A stretch of 64,000 nucleotides of DNA from an uncultured Candidatus Poseidoniales archaeon (GCA_902625325.1 CACOAW010000001.1:1-64000), one strand, 5' to 3'; shown: positions 1 through 8,599, counted from the stretch's first letter. Made by a program: numbers and translations. Notes: generated by a model from the sequence alone, not told the origin.

Positions 1-27
1 CATAAGCCAGGGGCCTTATGATACCTC

Positions 28-717
28 ATGGTGAGTCTTGATGATGCCGTTCTCGCTCGTCTCGAGAAGGGAGGAAGTAGGTATGAGATTCTTGTCGATC
101 CCCAATTAGTAGACAATTGGAAATTAGATAACAAGTCGGTCGAAATCTCAGATTTACTAGCAATTGAAGAAGTCTGGTCTGATGCCAGGGCAGGAGATAG
201 ACCCACCAGCGAGGCTCTCCAGAGAACGTTTGGTACAACAGATATTTACATTTGTGCTAGAACTATTCTAGAAAGGGGCAGCATTCAGCTAACTACATCG
301 CAGAGAAGGAATCTGGTAGATGAAAAGAAACGCCAAATCATAAATGAGATAGCTTCCACTGCTACAGACCCTAAGACGAAACTCCCCCATCCCAGAACAA
401 GGATAGAAAACGCCCTGGATGAGATTAGATTCTCGATTGACCCCTTCAGGTCAGTAGAAAGTCAGGTGGGAGATGCTGTCAAATTGCTGAGGCCGGTTAT
501 CCCACTTCAATTTATTACAGTCAATTTGGCCTTCATGGTCCAAGGCAAGGACTATGGAGCAGTAAGTCAGATGCTCAGGGACTCAATACAGAAGGAAGAA
601 TGGATGAGTAATGGAAATTGGGCATGCGTGGTCTCTGTTCCGGGTGGGATGAAAAATGACATAATAGACAGAGTCGCATCCAGGTCGCCCGATGTAGAAG
701 TCAGAGAATTAGACTGA
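28..717 (+). CDS. sbds: SBDS-family ribosome maturation protein
   Basis: The 229-residue product has the archaeal SBDS length and layout: an N-terminal FYSH domain (about 1-85, with the KGG turn at 14-16), a helical middle domain and a C-terminal ferredoxin-like domain (about 160-229). In archaea and eukaryotes SBDS works with EF-2-family GTPases in late 60S-type subunit maturation. The start MVSLDDAV matches archaeal SBDS N-termini. It is followed 29 nt later by rrp4, the classic archaeal SBDS-exosome superoperon order. The proteasome alpha gene that often precedes it would lie outside the window. Confidence 0.95.
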   Translation: MVSLDDAVLARLEKGGSRYEILVDPQLVDNWKLDNKSVEISDLLAIEEVWSDARAGDRPTSEALQRTFGTTDIYICARTILERGSIQLTTSQRRNLVDEKKRQIINEIASTATDPKTKLPHPRTRIENALDEIRFSIDPFRSVESQVGDAVKLLRPVIPLQFITVNLAFMVQGKDYGAVSQMLRDSIQKEEWMSNGNWACVVSVPGGMKNDIIDRVASRSPDVEVRELD

Positions 718-746
718 TTGGGCAAATATTCGCAGCATCAACGGTT

Positions 747-1445
747 ATGAACGGTGGGCCGGTCGCGCGGCTCGATAATATGACGAAAAAGAATGGTGCG
801 GCAGGGCCGCAAGGAAATAAGCGAGGTAATAACCTCGTGGTGCCCGGTGATGATCTGGGCGACTCAGAGGGCTTTGAGGCCGGACATGGCGTATTGGAAA
901 TGTCAGGCAGACTCAAGGCATTAAAGCAAGGAAGGCTAAGGGAAAAGGGCCGATTAATTTCAATCGAGCCTGTACACACCAGATACATTCCCAGACCGGG
1001 AGATCTGGTAATTGGCTTCATAGAAGGATGCACAAATAATCTGTGGTTCATAGAATTGGGAGCCCCGTTTAATGCAATTCTCCCAATGAGCCTAGGACCG
1101 GGAAAGGTGGACTTCGGAGGGACTAGATCGGTAATGGATATCGGCGATGCTGTACTTTGCCGGGTCCAGGAAGTAGAGGAAACACACTCTAGCGTTGTCA
1201 CCATGAAGGGAATGGGACTACGGAAGATTCGCTCCGGAGTGGTCGAAGAAATCGATCCACATTTGCTCGGAAAGATAATTGGAAAGGGGGGCGAGACTCT
1301 CAGAAGGATGAAAGCGGAGACCGAGTGCCGTATCGTTGTGGCCGACAACGGAAGGATGTGGATAGACGGCGAGCTCGATGGAATACTGGATGTCCGCAAT
1401 AGATTATCCGAAATTTCCAGAGACAGTAGAGGAGGTAGAAACTGA
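747..1445 (+). CDS. rrp4: Exosome RNA-binding cap subunit Rrp4
   Basis: The 232-residue protein has the Rrp4 architecture: an N-terminal domain with the VVPGD signature (about 36-40), an S1 domain (about 88-150) and a KH domain with the GKGG loop (about 175-180). Rrp4 forms part of the trimeric cap that feeds RNA into the Rrp41-Rrp42 ring for 3'-5' degradation. A second in-frame ATG at 780 is a possible alternative start because the first 11 residues are outside the conserved part. Its TGA overlaps the ATG of rrp41 by one base (TGATG), implying translational coupling. Confidence 0.95.
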   Translation: MNGGPVARLDNMTKKNGAAGPQGNKRGNNLVVPGDDLGDSEGFEAGHGVLEMSGRLKALKQGRLREKGRLISIEPVHTRYIPRPGDLVIGFIEGCTNNLWFIELGAPFNAILPMSLGPGKVDFGGTRSVMDIGDAVLCRVQEVEETHSSVVTMKGMGLRKIRSGVVEEIDPHLLGKIIGKGGETLRRMKAETECRIVVADNGRMWIDGELDGILDVRNRLSEISRDSRGGRN

Positions 1446-2164
1446 TGGGGGGGTATGGAGAAGTTCAGATGATCGATGAAAACGGAATTCGGGCCGATGG
1501 AAGGGGCCCTGGAGATATTCGACCAATCACAATTGAAACTGGAGTAGTCCCTGTCGCGGATGGGTCATGCAGAATGACTTGGGGCACTAATGAGGCAATT
1601 GTCGCAGTCTATGGGCCGATGGAGGCCCATCCCAGGAAGATACAGCGGCAAGATCGTGCTGTTTTGGACGTGGCATACAACATGGCACCTTTTTCAACAA
1701 CTGATAGAATGAGGCCCGGCTTCAATCGTAGAAGCAGAGAGGTCAGTAAGGTTACTCAGGATGCACTTGAGAGCGTTGTTCTTCTTGAGCTGTATCCACG
1801 CTCGAAGATAAGGATAAGCATTGAGATTGTATCTGCCGAGGCCGGAACAAGATGTGTGGGCCTTACAGCTGCCTCCGTAGCACTAGCAGATGCCGGAATA
1901 CCCATGATGGACTTAGTGGTCAGCGTAGCCAGCGGCAAGATCAACGACGTAGTCGTTTGCGACCTCAATAAGGAAGAAGACAACTACGGCGAGGCCGACC
2001 TTCCCATGGGAATAATGCCTAATTCAGGTGAACTAGTATTCCTACAGATGGATGGGGATCTTTCACAAGATGAATTTAAGCAAGCTTGGGAGTATAATAT
2101 GGATGCTGCACAGGAAATTCACAAATTGATGGTAGAAGCACTGAATGGGGGGGATACACAATGA
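1445..2164 (+). CDS. rrp41: Exosome catalytic subunit Rrp41 (RNase PH fold)
   Basis: The 239-residue RNase PH-family protein has the RADGR motif near residue 16, the RDRAVLDV strand region, the TRCVGLTAASVALADAGIP segment and the acidic EEDNYGEADLP stretch that carries the phosphorolytic active-site aspartates. In the archaeal exosome Rrp41 is the active subunit and pairs with Rrp42 in a hexameric ring. It overlaps rrp4 by 1 nt and rrp42 by 4 nt (ATGA), so the three ring and cap subunits are made from one message. Confidence 0.96.
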   Translation: MGGYGEVQMIDENGIRADGRGPGDIRPITIETGVVPVADGSCRMTWGTNEAIVAVYGPMEAHPRKIQRQDRAVLDVAYNMAPFSTTDRMRPGFNRRSREVSKVTQDALESVVLLELYPRSKIRISIEIVSAEAGTRCVGLTAASVALADAGIPMMDLVVSVASGKINDVVVCDLNKEEDNYGEADLPMGIMPNSGELVFLQMDGDLSQDEFKQAWEYNMDAAQEIHKLMVEALNGGDTQ

Positions 2165-2940
2165 CAATCCCAATAGTGCCAAAACTCCTCAGATCACACC
2201 TCTCTAATCTCGCAGAAAGAGATGCCAGGTTAGACGGTAGGGGAAGATGGGAAGGGAGGGAGCTCGAGGTTCAACACTCAATACTCCCCAGAGCCGAGGG
2301 TTCAGCACGAGTAAGGATGGGGGACACCATCGTATTAGCTGGTGTCAAGTTCCAAATTATGACTCCTTATCCAGACCGCCCCAACCAAGGTGGACTGATG
2401 TGCTCAGCAGAGGTCAGACCAGTAGCAGGAAGGAACTGGGAATCTGGCCCACCCAGTCCAGAGTCCATAGAACTCGGAAGGGTTGTTGACAGAGGAATTA
2501 GAGAGTCCGGGTGCATAGATGTCGACTCACTGTGCATCATTCCCGGAGAAAAGGCTTGGCAGGTTATTCTAGACCTGTTTGCCGTCTCTGACGATGGCAA
2601 CCTGTTCGACGCGTTTGCATTGGCAGGCATTGTCGCACTTAGGAACGCTACTGTACCTGCGGAGAGATTTGAGGTCGGAGAGGACTATCAATTGTCAGTG
2701 TCCAAGACTCCAATAATGTGTTCCTATCACAGGGTCGGGGGTAGATTCGTATTCGACGCTAATGCCAGAGAAGAGCTTGGAGGTGACGAGCGCATCCACA
2801 TCACTCTCGGAGACGATAACAACGTCCACTCCCTACAGAAGGGTCTAAAGGGAATTTTCTCAGCGGACGAGTTCACTGAAATCATGGATAATGCCATAGA
2901 AAGAACAGAGAAACTAAGAAAAATAGTCGATGAATTGTAG
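2161..2940 (+). CDS. rrp42: Exosome ring subunit Rrp42
   Basis: The 259-residue RNase PH-family paralogue of the preceding gene carries a RLDGRGRWEGR motif near residue 22 and a C-terminal half lacking the Rrp41-type catalytic acidic cluster. This fits Rrp42, the structural partner that completes the RNA-binding pore. The ATG overlaps the rrp41 stop by 4 nt (ATGA). The next gene, L37Ae, begins 8 nt after its stop, keeping the operon tight. Confidence 0.95.
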   Translation: MTIPIVPKLLRSHLSNLAERDARLDGRGRWEGRELEVQHSILPRAEGSARVRMGDTIVLAGVKFQIMTPYPDRPNQGGLMCSAEVRPVAGRNWESGPPSPESIELGRVVDRGIRESGCIDVDSLCIIPGEKAWQVILDLFAVSDDGNLFDAFALAGIVALRNATVPAERFEVGEDYQLSVSKTPIMCSYHRVGGRFVFDANAREELGGDERIHITLGDDNNVHSLQKGLKGIFSADEFTEIMDNAIERTEKLRKIVDEL

Positions 2941-2948
2941 GTTATATT

Positions 2949-3317
2949 ATGGCAAAGAGGACTCAGAAGGCTGGCGCAACTGCTCGATTTGGAGCTAGGT
3001 ACGGAGTCAGCGTTAGGAGAAGGGCTGGTTCAGCAATCTCGAAGAAATCTAGAGTATACACTTGTCCGAGCTGCCATTATCGCAAGGTACGTAGGAAGTC
3101 TGCAGGAATTTGGGAGTGCAGAAAGTGTGGTTACACATTCTCTGGTGGAGTTTGGGAGCCTTACACTAGAGCTAGCGATGCCAACAAGAGGATAGTTAGG
3201 CGATCATTAGAGGGCGCTACTGCAACAGACATGACTGTTATAGCACAACAGGCAGCTTTGGAATTTGAAAGAAAAATATCCGAGAGAGAGACAGATGAAG
3301 GAACAGAAGAGGAATGA
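2949..3317 (+). CDS. rpl37ae: Large-subunit ribosomal protein L37Ae
   Basis: The 122-residue basic protein begins MAKRTQKAGATARFGARYG, as L37Ae does, and has a CPSC...CRKC zinc ribbon (about residues 39-61). It is some 30 residues longer than most L37Ae proteins because of a C-terminal tail rich in Glu/Asp that reaches past the conserved fold. The last 23 nt overlap the start of the next gene in another frame. Archaeal operons of this type often carry rpoP next; no RpoP-like reading frame is present here. Confidence 0.95.
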   Translation: MAKRTQKAGATARFGARYGVSVRRRAGSAISKKSRVYTCPSCHYRKVRRKSAGIWECRKCGYTFSGGVWEPYTRASDANKRIVRRSLEGATATDMTVIAQQAALEFERKISERETDEGTEEE

Positions 3318-3534
3318 CTCGGTTTCACTCAAACTGACCTTGGAGCACAGTGACACACGCTCTCTCTCATCTTCACTAGTTACAGAGGCCCAATTTGTTA
3401 GCAAAGATGGAGAAATTTCAGTATCTCTTCATTCCGATTCGTTCAATGATGCCAGAGCAAGATGGAACTCAATAATGAGAGCCCTCATAGCCTCTGATAG
3501 GTCCCTGGAAGCTACAGGAGGTGAGAGGAATTAG
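3295..3534 (+). CDS. pcc1: KEOPS complex Pcc1-like subunit
   Basis: The short protein (79 residues from ATG 3295) has the Pcc1/CTAG-like pattern: a beta-rich first half, an ISVSLHSDSFNDARARWNS segment and a final helix of the type MRALIASDRSLE. Pcc1 dimerises the KEOPS complex that makes t6A on tRNA. An ATG at 3265 is in frame but lies deep inside L37Ae, so 3295 is preferred. Its position between L37Ae and prefoldin beta matches the common archaeal order. The assignment rests on context and pattern rather than long motifs. Confidence 0.75.
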   Translation: MKEQKRNDSVSLKLTLEHSDTRSLSSSLVTEAQFVSKDGEISVSLHSDSFNDARARWNSIMRALIASDRSLEATGGERN

Positions 3535-3850
3535 TACTAGACCTTCTACAGAAGATATTCAGGCTTTAGCCAGAGAGCTACAAGCCCTGAGAGGACAGAT
3601 ACAATCCATCTCCTCTCAGTGTTCCGAATATGGCATCACAATAGAGTCACTTTCGGCACAAGATCCAGACAAACCAGTATACCGCTCCCTTGGCAACATA
3701 CTTCTGGAAGTGGATGATAGAGATTCACTACTCGAGGAACTAAAGTCCGCAGAAAAGGCACTAACAGAACACTTGGCCAGATTAGCGGAGAGGGAAGAAA
3801 GCATCAGGGAAAAGTATGAAGAAATGGCCGAACAATTCGAGATGGAGTGA
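3521..3850 (+). CDS. pfdB: Prefoldin beta subunit
   Basis: The 109-residue protein has two long coiled-coil helices (about 12-48 and 72-108) joined by a beta-hairpin around PVYRSLGNILLEVD, the beta-class prefoldin signature. Prefoldin hands unfolded proteins to the thermosome. The start is GTG at 3521; the only other in-frame candidate before an upstream stop is CTG. The Shine-Dalgarno-like GGAGGTG touches the start codon, which is unusually close. It overlaps pcc1 by 14 nt and the next gene by 4 nt (GTGA). Confidence 0.9.
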   Translation: MRGISTRPSTEDIQALARELQALRGQIQSISSQCSEYGITIESLSAQDPDKPVYRSLGNILLEVDDRDSLLEELKSAEKALTEHLARLAEREESIREKYEEMAEQFEME

Positions 3851-4683
3851 AACCCTTGAAAAGACCTCAATCAAGTGAAAACCCTTCTGTAGACTCCCTT
3901 CTTTTCAAGTCCCTTCTCTCAGAGGGAAAAAAAGAAGAAGCCCTGAAGCTGAGTGAGAATATCCTAGCCCAATCAAGAATATTGGTTCAACGTGATTTCG
4001 AGACAGAAGCTTGGATTAGGATGGAACGAGCACTACTCGGGGAGATGGAAAATAATGACCTAGGCCAAGAACTGAGATGGTGTGTAGATCGCCTAGCATC
4101 GGTATCTCCGGGCTCTCCTCTTCACGGAGTATCGTTACTGAATCTGGCAGCATGGCATCGAAACCAAGGTGAGCACATGATGTCCTTGGTCACCCTTTCT
4201 GATATCTCCTCAGACAGGGGGCACCCCTCAGACATAATCGGCCTGTCAAGGTTGGAATCCGGGAGGATTCTCGCTTCAATCGGGGATCTAGAGCCAGCAA
4301 TGAGGCATCTGTGGATAGCAATGAGGCGCCTATCGTCTGTCGAAATGCCTGCAGAATCAGTAGTCTGCGCTATCGAATGGCTCGACATAGCATTGGATGA
4401 GATTGCGGAAGACTCCCCAATGATGGATGAGAGAATAGTCAATGCAAAACCGCGAGATAGTCCAGGAATGACAACGGTACCCTCGAATCCGGATGACATA
4501 AGGGAATGTGTCGAACTTATACTCTCACTGGCCCTAGTCGATGTCTCTGGTACACAGAGGGATGATCTTGGATTGGTACTTGACGCAAGCGAGGCAATTC
4601 ACGAACCAAAATGGAAGTCTGAGATAGAGAAGAGAAGCCATGAAATTCAGGACTCAAGACTTCTTGAAGCCCTCCAATCATGA
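3847..4683 (+). CDS. Helical TPR-like protein of unknown function
   Basis: The 278-residue soluble protein begins with GTG overlapping the pfdB stop as GTGA. It is mostly helical with degenerate TPR-like pairs such as LLNLAAWHRNQGEHMMSLV and LESGRILASIGDLEPAMRHL. No catalytic motif or membrane segment is visible. As the last gene of the exosome/L37Ae/prefoldin operon it may be a scaffold for one of those complexes, but that is only context. Its last 37 nt overlap the 3' end of the convergent Nudix gene. Confidence 0.7.
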   Translation: MKPLKRPQSSENPSVDSLLFKSLLSEGKKEEALKLSENILAQSRILVQRDFETEAWIRMERALLGEMENNDLGQELRWCVDRLASVSPGSPLHGVSLLNLAAWHRNQGEHMMSLVTLSDISSDRGHPSDIIGLSRLESGRILASIGDLEPAMRHLWIAMRRLSSVEMPAESVVCAIEWLDIALDEIAEDSPMMDERIVNAKPRDSPGMTTVPSNPDDIRECVELILSLALVDVSGTQRDDLGLVLDASEAIHEPKWKSEIEKRSHEIQDSRLLEALQS

Positions 4684-5042
4684 TCGATAACTGACTGTAT
4701 TTCCTCTCTAACCCATGCAGAGGACTCAGGAATTTGTAGACACCATCCTACCTCCTCGATGGAATCGTCTGAAGAAATCCACGGGTCTGGGCTAACCTCT
4801 CTTTCTACTCTTACTAAAACCACATAGCCTCCAAGTATCAAATCCCCTTCAACGGCCTTTGCAGTGCCTAGAATGCCAGTCTCCTCATACAACTCCCTAA
4901 GTGCTGCTTCCTCTGGTAGCTCGCCTGTTTCCAATTTACCTCCAGGAAATTCCCATCCTCTACTCTTGTTCTTCACCATAATCCAGGCATCGTCAATATC
5001 CATGGGCAGGGCCAAGACCACGACGAACGTCTTTTCATCCAT
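4647..5042 (-). CDS. Nudix hydrolase (MutT-like)
   Basis: The 131-residue protein has a complete Nudix box: GGKLETGE followed seven residues later by RELYEETGI (about residues 34-57), fitting G-x5-E-x7-REuxEExGu. The WEFPGG strand just before the box is typical of MutT-type enzymes acting on nucleoside triphosphates, though the substrate cannot be read from sequence. It overlaps the upstream TPR gene (5035-6006) by 8 nt in the same direction, so the two are probably cotranscribed. Confidence 0.9.
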   Translation of the reverse strand: MDEKTFVVVLALPMDIDDAWIMVKNKSRGWEFPGGKLETGELPEEAALRELYEETGILGTAKAVEGDLILGGYVVLVRVEREVSPDPWISSDDSIEEVGWCLQIPESSAWVREEIQSVIDHDWRASRSLES

Positions 5043-6006
5043 CTAAATCACCCAAAATCTCCGTCACCAATTCTCTTGCCCCTTCAACTCCTTGTGCAGC
5101 CATCCTTCTTGCTAGGAAGAAGGCCTCAGTATCCCTTCCTTGTTGTCTAAGATCCTCTAAGCGTGATAATTCTAGACTCTCCTCGTCACTAGGCGGCCTA
5201 TCATCATCATGAGCGTTCTTTCTAGACAGGCGACTAAGACGACTAAGGAAATGCGATCTGTCGGTAATAGACGGCTCTCTCCAAGGTTTTTCAGCAGATC
5301 CGCCCACTCTTGCCTCCATCCTTTCTCTAAACCCCTCCCTTGCAGAAGATCGAGGATAAACGGCATTGGCTTGGTCATAGCAAAGCCATGCCTCATCGTA
5401 TTCCCCCCTTCTCTCATACAACTTTCCCAGTTGTTCCCACGATTCATGATTTGTCGGTCTTTGGGATAGGAGAATCCTTGACAGCTGTAGGAACTCATCC
5501 TCATAGCCTCCTTCTCTTACTTTCTCGAGCCTTCTTGAATACAGTATATTTGATCTCTGATCAGAAACATCGAGAGTACGGAGTCTTTCGGCGAATCCTT
5601 GCAACTCCTCTGGTTTATCGAAGATTCCAGACCACCATTTGTCCGGATCCAGGGGGTCTGACAGGAAAGCCCCCTCCAGTAGATCCTCGCACGATGATAT
5701 GATGTCTATCCCAGATAGTTGAGACATAAGTTCTGGATCCCTGCCCAGAACAGAAAATAGGTCCGATAACACCAATCTGGATCCCTCCGAGTCCTCCATC
5801 AGAACCTTGATCCGAATCAAAACCCTCCAGTTTTCTTCATTCGTGAAGTCATATAGGACACTCTGTTTAGCACTCTGCTCGGCCCAAGATAGATTACCCG
5901 TATCCTTGCCTAGTTTGAGGAACTTTTCAGCTTGGCTTCTGTATCTGTTACCAAGACTCCTACGAGGATGTTGCAGGGACTCAGAAAGCGTACGATCTTC
6001 TTCCAT
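5035..6006 (-). CDS. TPR-repeat protein
   Basis: The 323-residue soluble helical protein has one clear TPR unit near 190-225 (ESWEQLGKLYERRGEYDEAW, with the usual G-Y-A-type spacing) and weaker ones earlier (residues 15-60). A charged, Arg/Ser-rich linker follows (about 245-275). No enzymatic motif is seen. It lies 9 nt downstream of the UbiD-family gene and overlaps the Nudix gene, forming a three-gene minus-strand unit. The function is unknown, probably protein-protein binding. Confidence 0.75.
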   Translation of the reverse strand: MEEDRTLSESLQHPRRSLGNRYRSQAEKFLKLGKDTGNLSWAEQSAKQSVLYDFTNEENWRVLIRIKVLMEDSEGSRLVLSDLFSVLGRDPELMSQLSGIDIISSCEDLLEGAFLSDPLDPDKWWSGIFDKPEELQGFAERLRTLDVSDQRSNILYSRRLEKVREGGYEDEFLQLSRILLSQRPTNHESWEQLGKLYERRGEYDEAWLCYDQANAVYPRSSAREGFRERMEARVGGSAEKPWREPSITDRSHFLSRLSRLSRKNAHDDDRPPSDEESLELSRLEDLRQQGRDTEAFFLARRMAAQGVEGARELVTEILGDLDG

Positions 6007-6015
6007 CTCGATTAC

Positions 6016-7287
6016 TCACAGTACAGATTCGAATGGGGTCCTGTCGGCACCGGGCTCTATCGTAGCGTCAATACCTATCTTGCTTGTAGTACCGTCTGGA
6101 GAACGACTCGGATCTAAACTAGACCCCTTTTGGTCTGATAGGATTAGTGTATCCTTGTCTGGCTGCCACCTAGTCATTAGAGCCCATTCAACTCTGGTTG
6201 AATTAGTTACGTCGATGTCTGTATCGACTACGATAACTTGTTTCATCGACTTGTGGCCGTCAAGCGCTGCTCGTATGGCCCTCATGCTATCGCCAGAATT
6301 CTCAGGAATGATTTGAACCACAGAAGAGAGCCAACCGCTCCCCCCGTCTGTTAGGTAAACATCCGTGCAGGTTACTACTTCTGAGACGGCTGTCTTGATG
6401 GTCGGAGCTCTGGGCATTCCCATCAAAGTCATGTGTTCCACTCCCGCTGGTATCAATGCATGAAATATCGGCTGGTTCCTGTGGTATATTGAGTCATATT
6501 CGATTACTGGCTCTTGTCTAATGTCGTCGACGGTCCCTGTAATATCTACATATGGTCCCTCATCATCAAGTTTTGTAGTAATCCTTGCCTCCATGGCATA
6601 TTCAGATTCTGCTGGGACTTGAACCCCATTTGGTAACTCCACCAGTCCCAATTTAGTGCCGTACAACCGCTCGTGTAAAGCAGATGCCACTCTTAATTCA
6701 TCTATCGGCTCGTTGAATGACATTGCCGCTGCAAGTAAAACCAATGGATCAGGACCATTCACGACTGCAATGGGAACATCCTCATTGTTCTCAAAAGCCT
6801 GATCTGCCATTGTTCGGAGATGGCGGGGGACCAACCTTGTAGTGGTCCTGTCCGGTCCTTTCAGGAGTTGTCTGTGAAATGAGGTATTCCTTTGCCCTCC
6901 ATATTGGGCAATAATAATTGACGAGGACTGGTATCTGCCACCGTCCTCCTTGTAATGCCGGGGTATTGGAAGTACGGATATGTCAACATGCTCCATCCTG
7001 TTTTCCAATACTGGAGCTGAATCGACCTCCACCAGAACAGTATCGGAGGGATTCTCCATAGCCCACGACAGTATATCGATTAATTCTCCAGGCTCAACAT
7101 TGAATGCCTCACAGAGCCTGTGTCGAGTAAATATGTTAGTGACCGCTCTTTGCCCAGGAGATTCTATAATTTCACTGAAAAGTAGAGGTTCATTTCCTGA
7201 AGACTCAGAAGCAATTTTCATGTCATAGTTCACACTAATTGGGTCTTTAACCGCGCGGATTCCATCAACTAGATCCCTGAATCCCAT
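6016..7287 (-). CDS. UbiD-family prenyl-FMN-dependent decarboxylase
   Basis: The 423-residue protein from ATG 7287 has the UbiD fold pattern, including VPAESEYAMEA and the EGPY-V-D segment. By comparison with UbiD/Fdc the catalytic triad is R139, E243 and D248, with the expected five-residue E-to-D/E spacing. An upstream in-frame start at 7356 would add 23 unconserved residues. Two archaeal roles fit: trans-anhydromevalonate 5-phosphate decarboxylase of the modified mevalonate pathway (isopentenyl phosphate kinase lies 5 kb away), or decarboxylation of the prenylated naphthoate in futalosine-type menaquinone synthesis. The sequence alone does not choose. It is divergent from rps12. Confidence 0.85.
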   Translation of the reverse strand: MGFRDLVDGIRAVKDPISVNYDMKIASESSGNEPLLFSEIIESPGQRAVTNIFTRHRLCEAFNVEPGELIDILSWAMENPSDTVLVEVDSAPVLENRMEHVDISVLPIPRHYKEDGGRYQSSSIIIAQYGGQRNTSFHRQLLKGPDRTTTRLVPRHLRTMADQAFENNEDVPIAVVNGPDPLVLLAAAMSFNEPIDELRVASALHERLYGTKLGLVELPNGVQVPAESEYAMEARITTKLDDEGPYVDITGTVDDIRQEPVIEYDSIYHRNQPIFHALIPAGVEHMTLMGMPRAPTIKTAVSEVVTCTDVYLTDGGSGWLSSVVQIIPENSGDSMRAIRAALDGHKSMKQVIVVDTDIDVTNSTRVEWALMTRWQPDKDTLILSDQKGSSLDPSRSPDGTTSKIGIDATIEPGADRTPFESVL

Positions 7288-7374
7288 GTTTTGCCCCGGA
7301 CTACTGAGCCGCTTGAATGTTCGGCTCCTATTACCGCAAGGAGGGCCGATATTCAATACAGGCTACCCGTCAGT

Positions 7375-7384
7375 CTCATAAATG
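7375..7384 (+). promoter_or_regulatory. Candidate TATA box for rps12
   Basis: CTCATAAATG lies 40-49 nt upstream of the TTG start of rps12, placing a transcription start near 7404, just ahead of the GAGGTG ribosome site at 7412-7417. The ATG at 7382 that could be read as an earlier start falls inside this box. Confidence 0.45.
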
Positions 7385-7423
7385 GACCGCAGGTCCCGAA
7401 ACTGTCAATTTGAGGTGCATTAT

Positions 7424-7864
7424 TTGGGACGAGGCCTTTTCTCCGGTTCTAAAATGAAATCTGATCGTAAGAGATACAGGTGGAAGGAGAGGAAGTTCAG
7501 GAATAGGCAGGCTAAGAGAAAACAGGGAGGAGTTCTGAAGCACGACCCCCTAAGAGGAAGCCCCCAAGCCAAGGGGATAGTAATTGAGAAAGTAGGATTC
7601 GAGGCCAAACAACCGAACTCAGCTATCAGGAAGGCAGTGAAAATCAGTCTTATTCGAACTGGAAACCGCTTAACTGCGTTCGCGCCCGGGGATGGGGCAA
7701 TTTCATTCATAGACGAGCACGACGAAGTTATGGTTGAGGGAATTGGGGGAAGCAAGGGTAGATCCTACGGAGACCTCCCAGGCGTTAGATACAAAGTTAT
7801 CAAGGTAAATGGGGTATCTCTCGATGAGATGGTCCGAGGAAGAAAGGAAAAGCCAGTACGCTGA
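7424..7864 (+). CDS. rps12: Small-subunit ribosomal protein S12
   Basis: The 146-residue protein has the S12 hallmarks KQPNSAIRK and [16 protein letters not shown]12 lies in the decoding centre. The start is taken as TTG 7424: the reading [10 protein letters not shown] aligns with the normal archaeal S12 N-terminus, and GAGGTG sits six bases upstream. ATG 7454 would cut off conserved basic residues, and ATG 7382 adds 14 foreign ones. rps7 follows 10 nt downstream and EF-2 after that, as in the archaeal str-type operon. Confidence 0.96.
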   Translation: MGRGLFSGSKMKSDRKRYRWKERKFRNRQAKRKQGGVLKHDPLRGSPQAKGIVIEKVGFEAKQPNSAIRKAVKISLIRTGNRLTAFAPGDGAISFIDEHDEVMVEGIGGSKGRSYGDLPGVRYKVIKVNGVSLDEMVRGRKEKPVR

Positions 7865-7874
7865 GGTATTTCTA

Positions 7875-8507
7875 ATGGAAGAGGATATCGAAATTTCAGA
7901 AGCACCCGCTGTCACAGAGGAGCCAGAATCTCCAATTGCTGGAATTGGAACTATGGTTTTTGGCAAGTGGGATGCAAGTGAGGTTGTGTGCAGCGATCCT
8001 GGCATCTCCAGATACGTGAATCTGAAGATGATCGGTGCGCCCCACACAGGAGGACGTCATGCGAACGCGTGGTTTGGTAAACAGGATCTCTCAGTAACTG
8101 AGAGGTTCATCAACAACCTCATGCGATCTGGAAAGAATAGTGGCAAGAAACAGTACTGTGCGAAGTCTCTAGACGAAGCCTTCGACAGAATACACGAAAA
8201 GAGCGGAGAAAATCCACTTCAGAAATTCATAGACGCTATAACAGAGGCGGCCCCGTGCGAAGAGACGACCAGAGTAAGGATTGGTGCCGTAAGCCAACCT
8301 AAGGCCGTCGACTCCTCTCCCAGTAGGAGACTCGATGTTGCACTGAGGAACCTAGCAATAGGCGCCGCATCGGCAACTATGAAGAGCAAAAAGTCCCTCA
8401 CTGAGGGGATAATCTCCGAACTAACTAAGGCCGCAGATGGAGACGTCAACTCCTTTGCAGTGGGAAAGAGACACGAAGTAGAGAGAATAGCCGCATCTGC
8501 TCGATAA
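7875..8507 (+). CDS. rps7: Small-subunit ribosomal protein S7
   Basis: The 210-residue protein from ATG 7875 has the archaeal S7 signatures AKSLDEAFDRIHEKSGENPLQ in pieces, followed by the R-R-LDVALRNLAIG region. S7 nucleates assembly of the 30S head. GAGGT seven bases upstream supports 7875 rather than an in-frame start at 7809 inside rps12. The N-terminal 25 residues are Glu/Pro-rich and probably disordered. It is cotranscribed with rps12; a TATA box separates it from EF-2. Confidence 0.96.
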   Translation: MEEDIEISEAPAVTEEPESPIAGIGTMVFGKWDASEVVCSDPGISRYVNLKMIGAPHTGGRHANAWFGKQDLSVTERFINNLMRSGKNSGKKQYCAKSLDEAFDRIHEKSGENPLQKFIDAITEAAPCEETTRVRIGAVSQPKAVDSSPSRRLDVALRNLAIGAASATMKSKKSLTEGIISELTKAADGDVNSFAVGKRHEVERIAASAR

Positions 8508-8533
8508 TCTCAATCCGCGAAACAACTCCGAAT

Positions 8534-8544
8534 TTCTTTAAATC
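8534..8544 (+). promoter_or_regulatory. TATA box for elongation factor 2
   Basis: TTCTTTAAATC, a strong archaeal TATA element, lies about 56 nt upstream of the EF-2 ATG in the 92-nt gap after rps7. A start site near 8566 would give a leader of about 34 nt holding the AGGTGA ribosome site. EF-2 can therefore be transcribed separately from the ribosomal protein pair. Confidence 0.65.
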
Positions 8545-8599
8545 CACTCAATCGTCTTTATGAACCGTTTTCAGGTCGGAAATACATCTAGGTGAGTAT

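Noticed and set aside
701-1399. Long minus-strand open frame of 232 codons opposite rrp4.
   Set aside because: It lies wholly antisense to a clear Rrp4 gene and its translation is Ser/Pro-rich with no domain pattern. It is a shadow of the real gene.
7382-7423. ATG start for S12 at 7382.
   Set aside because: It adds residues unlike S12 and sits in the probable TATA box. TTG 7424 has a well-spaced GAGGTG and restores the family N-terminus.
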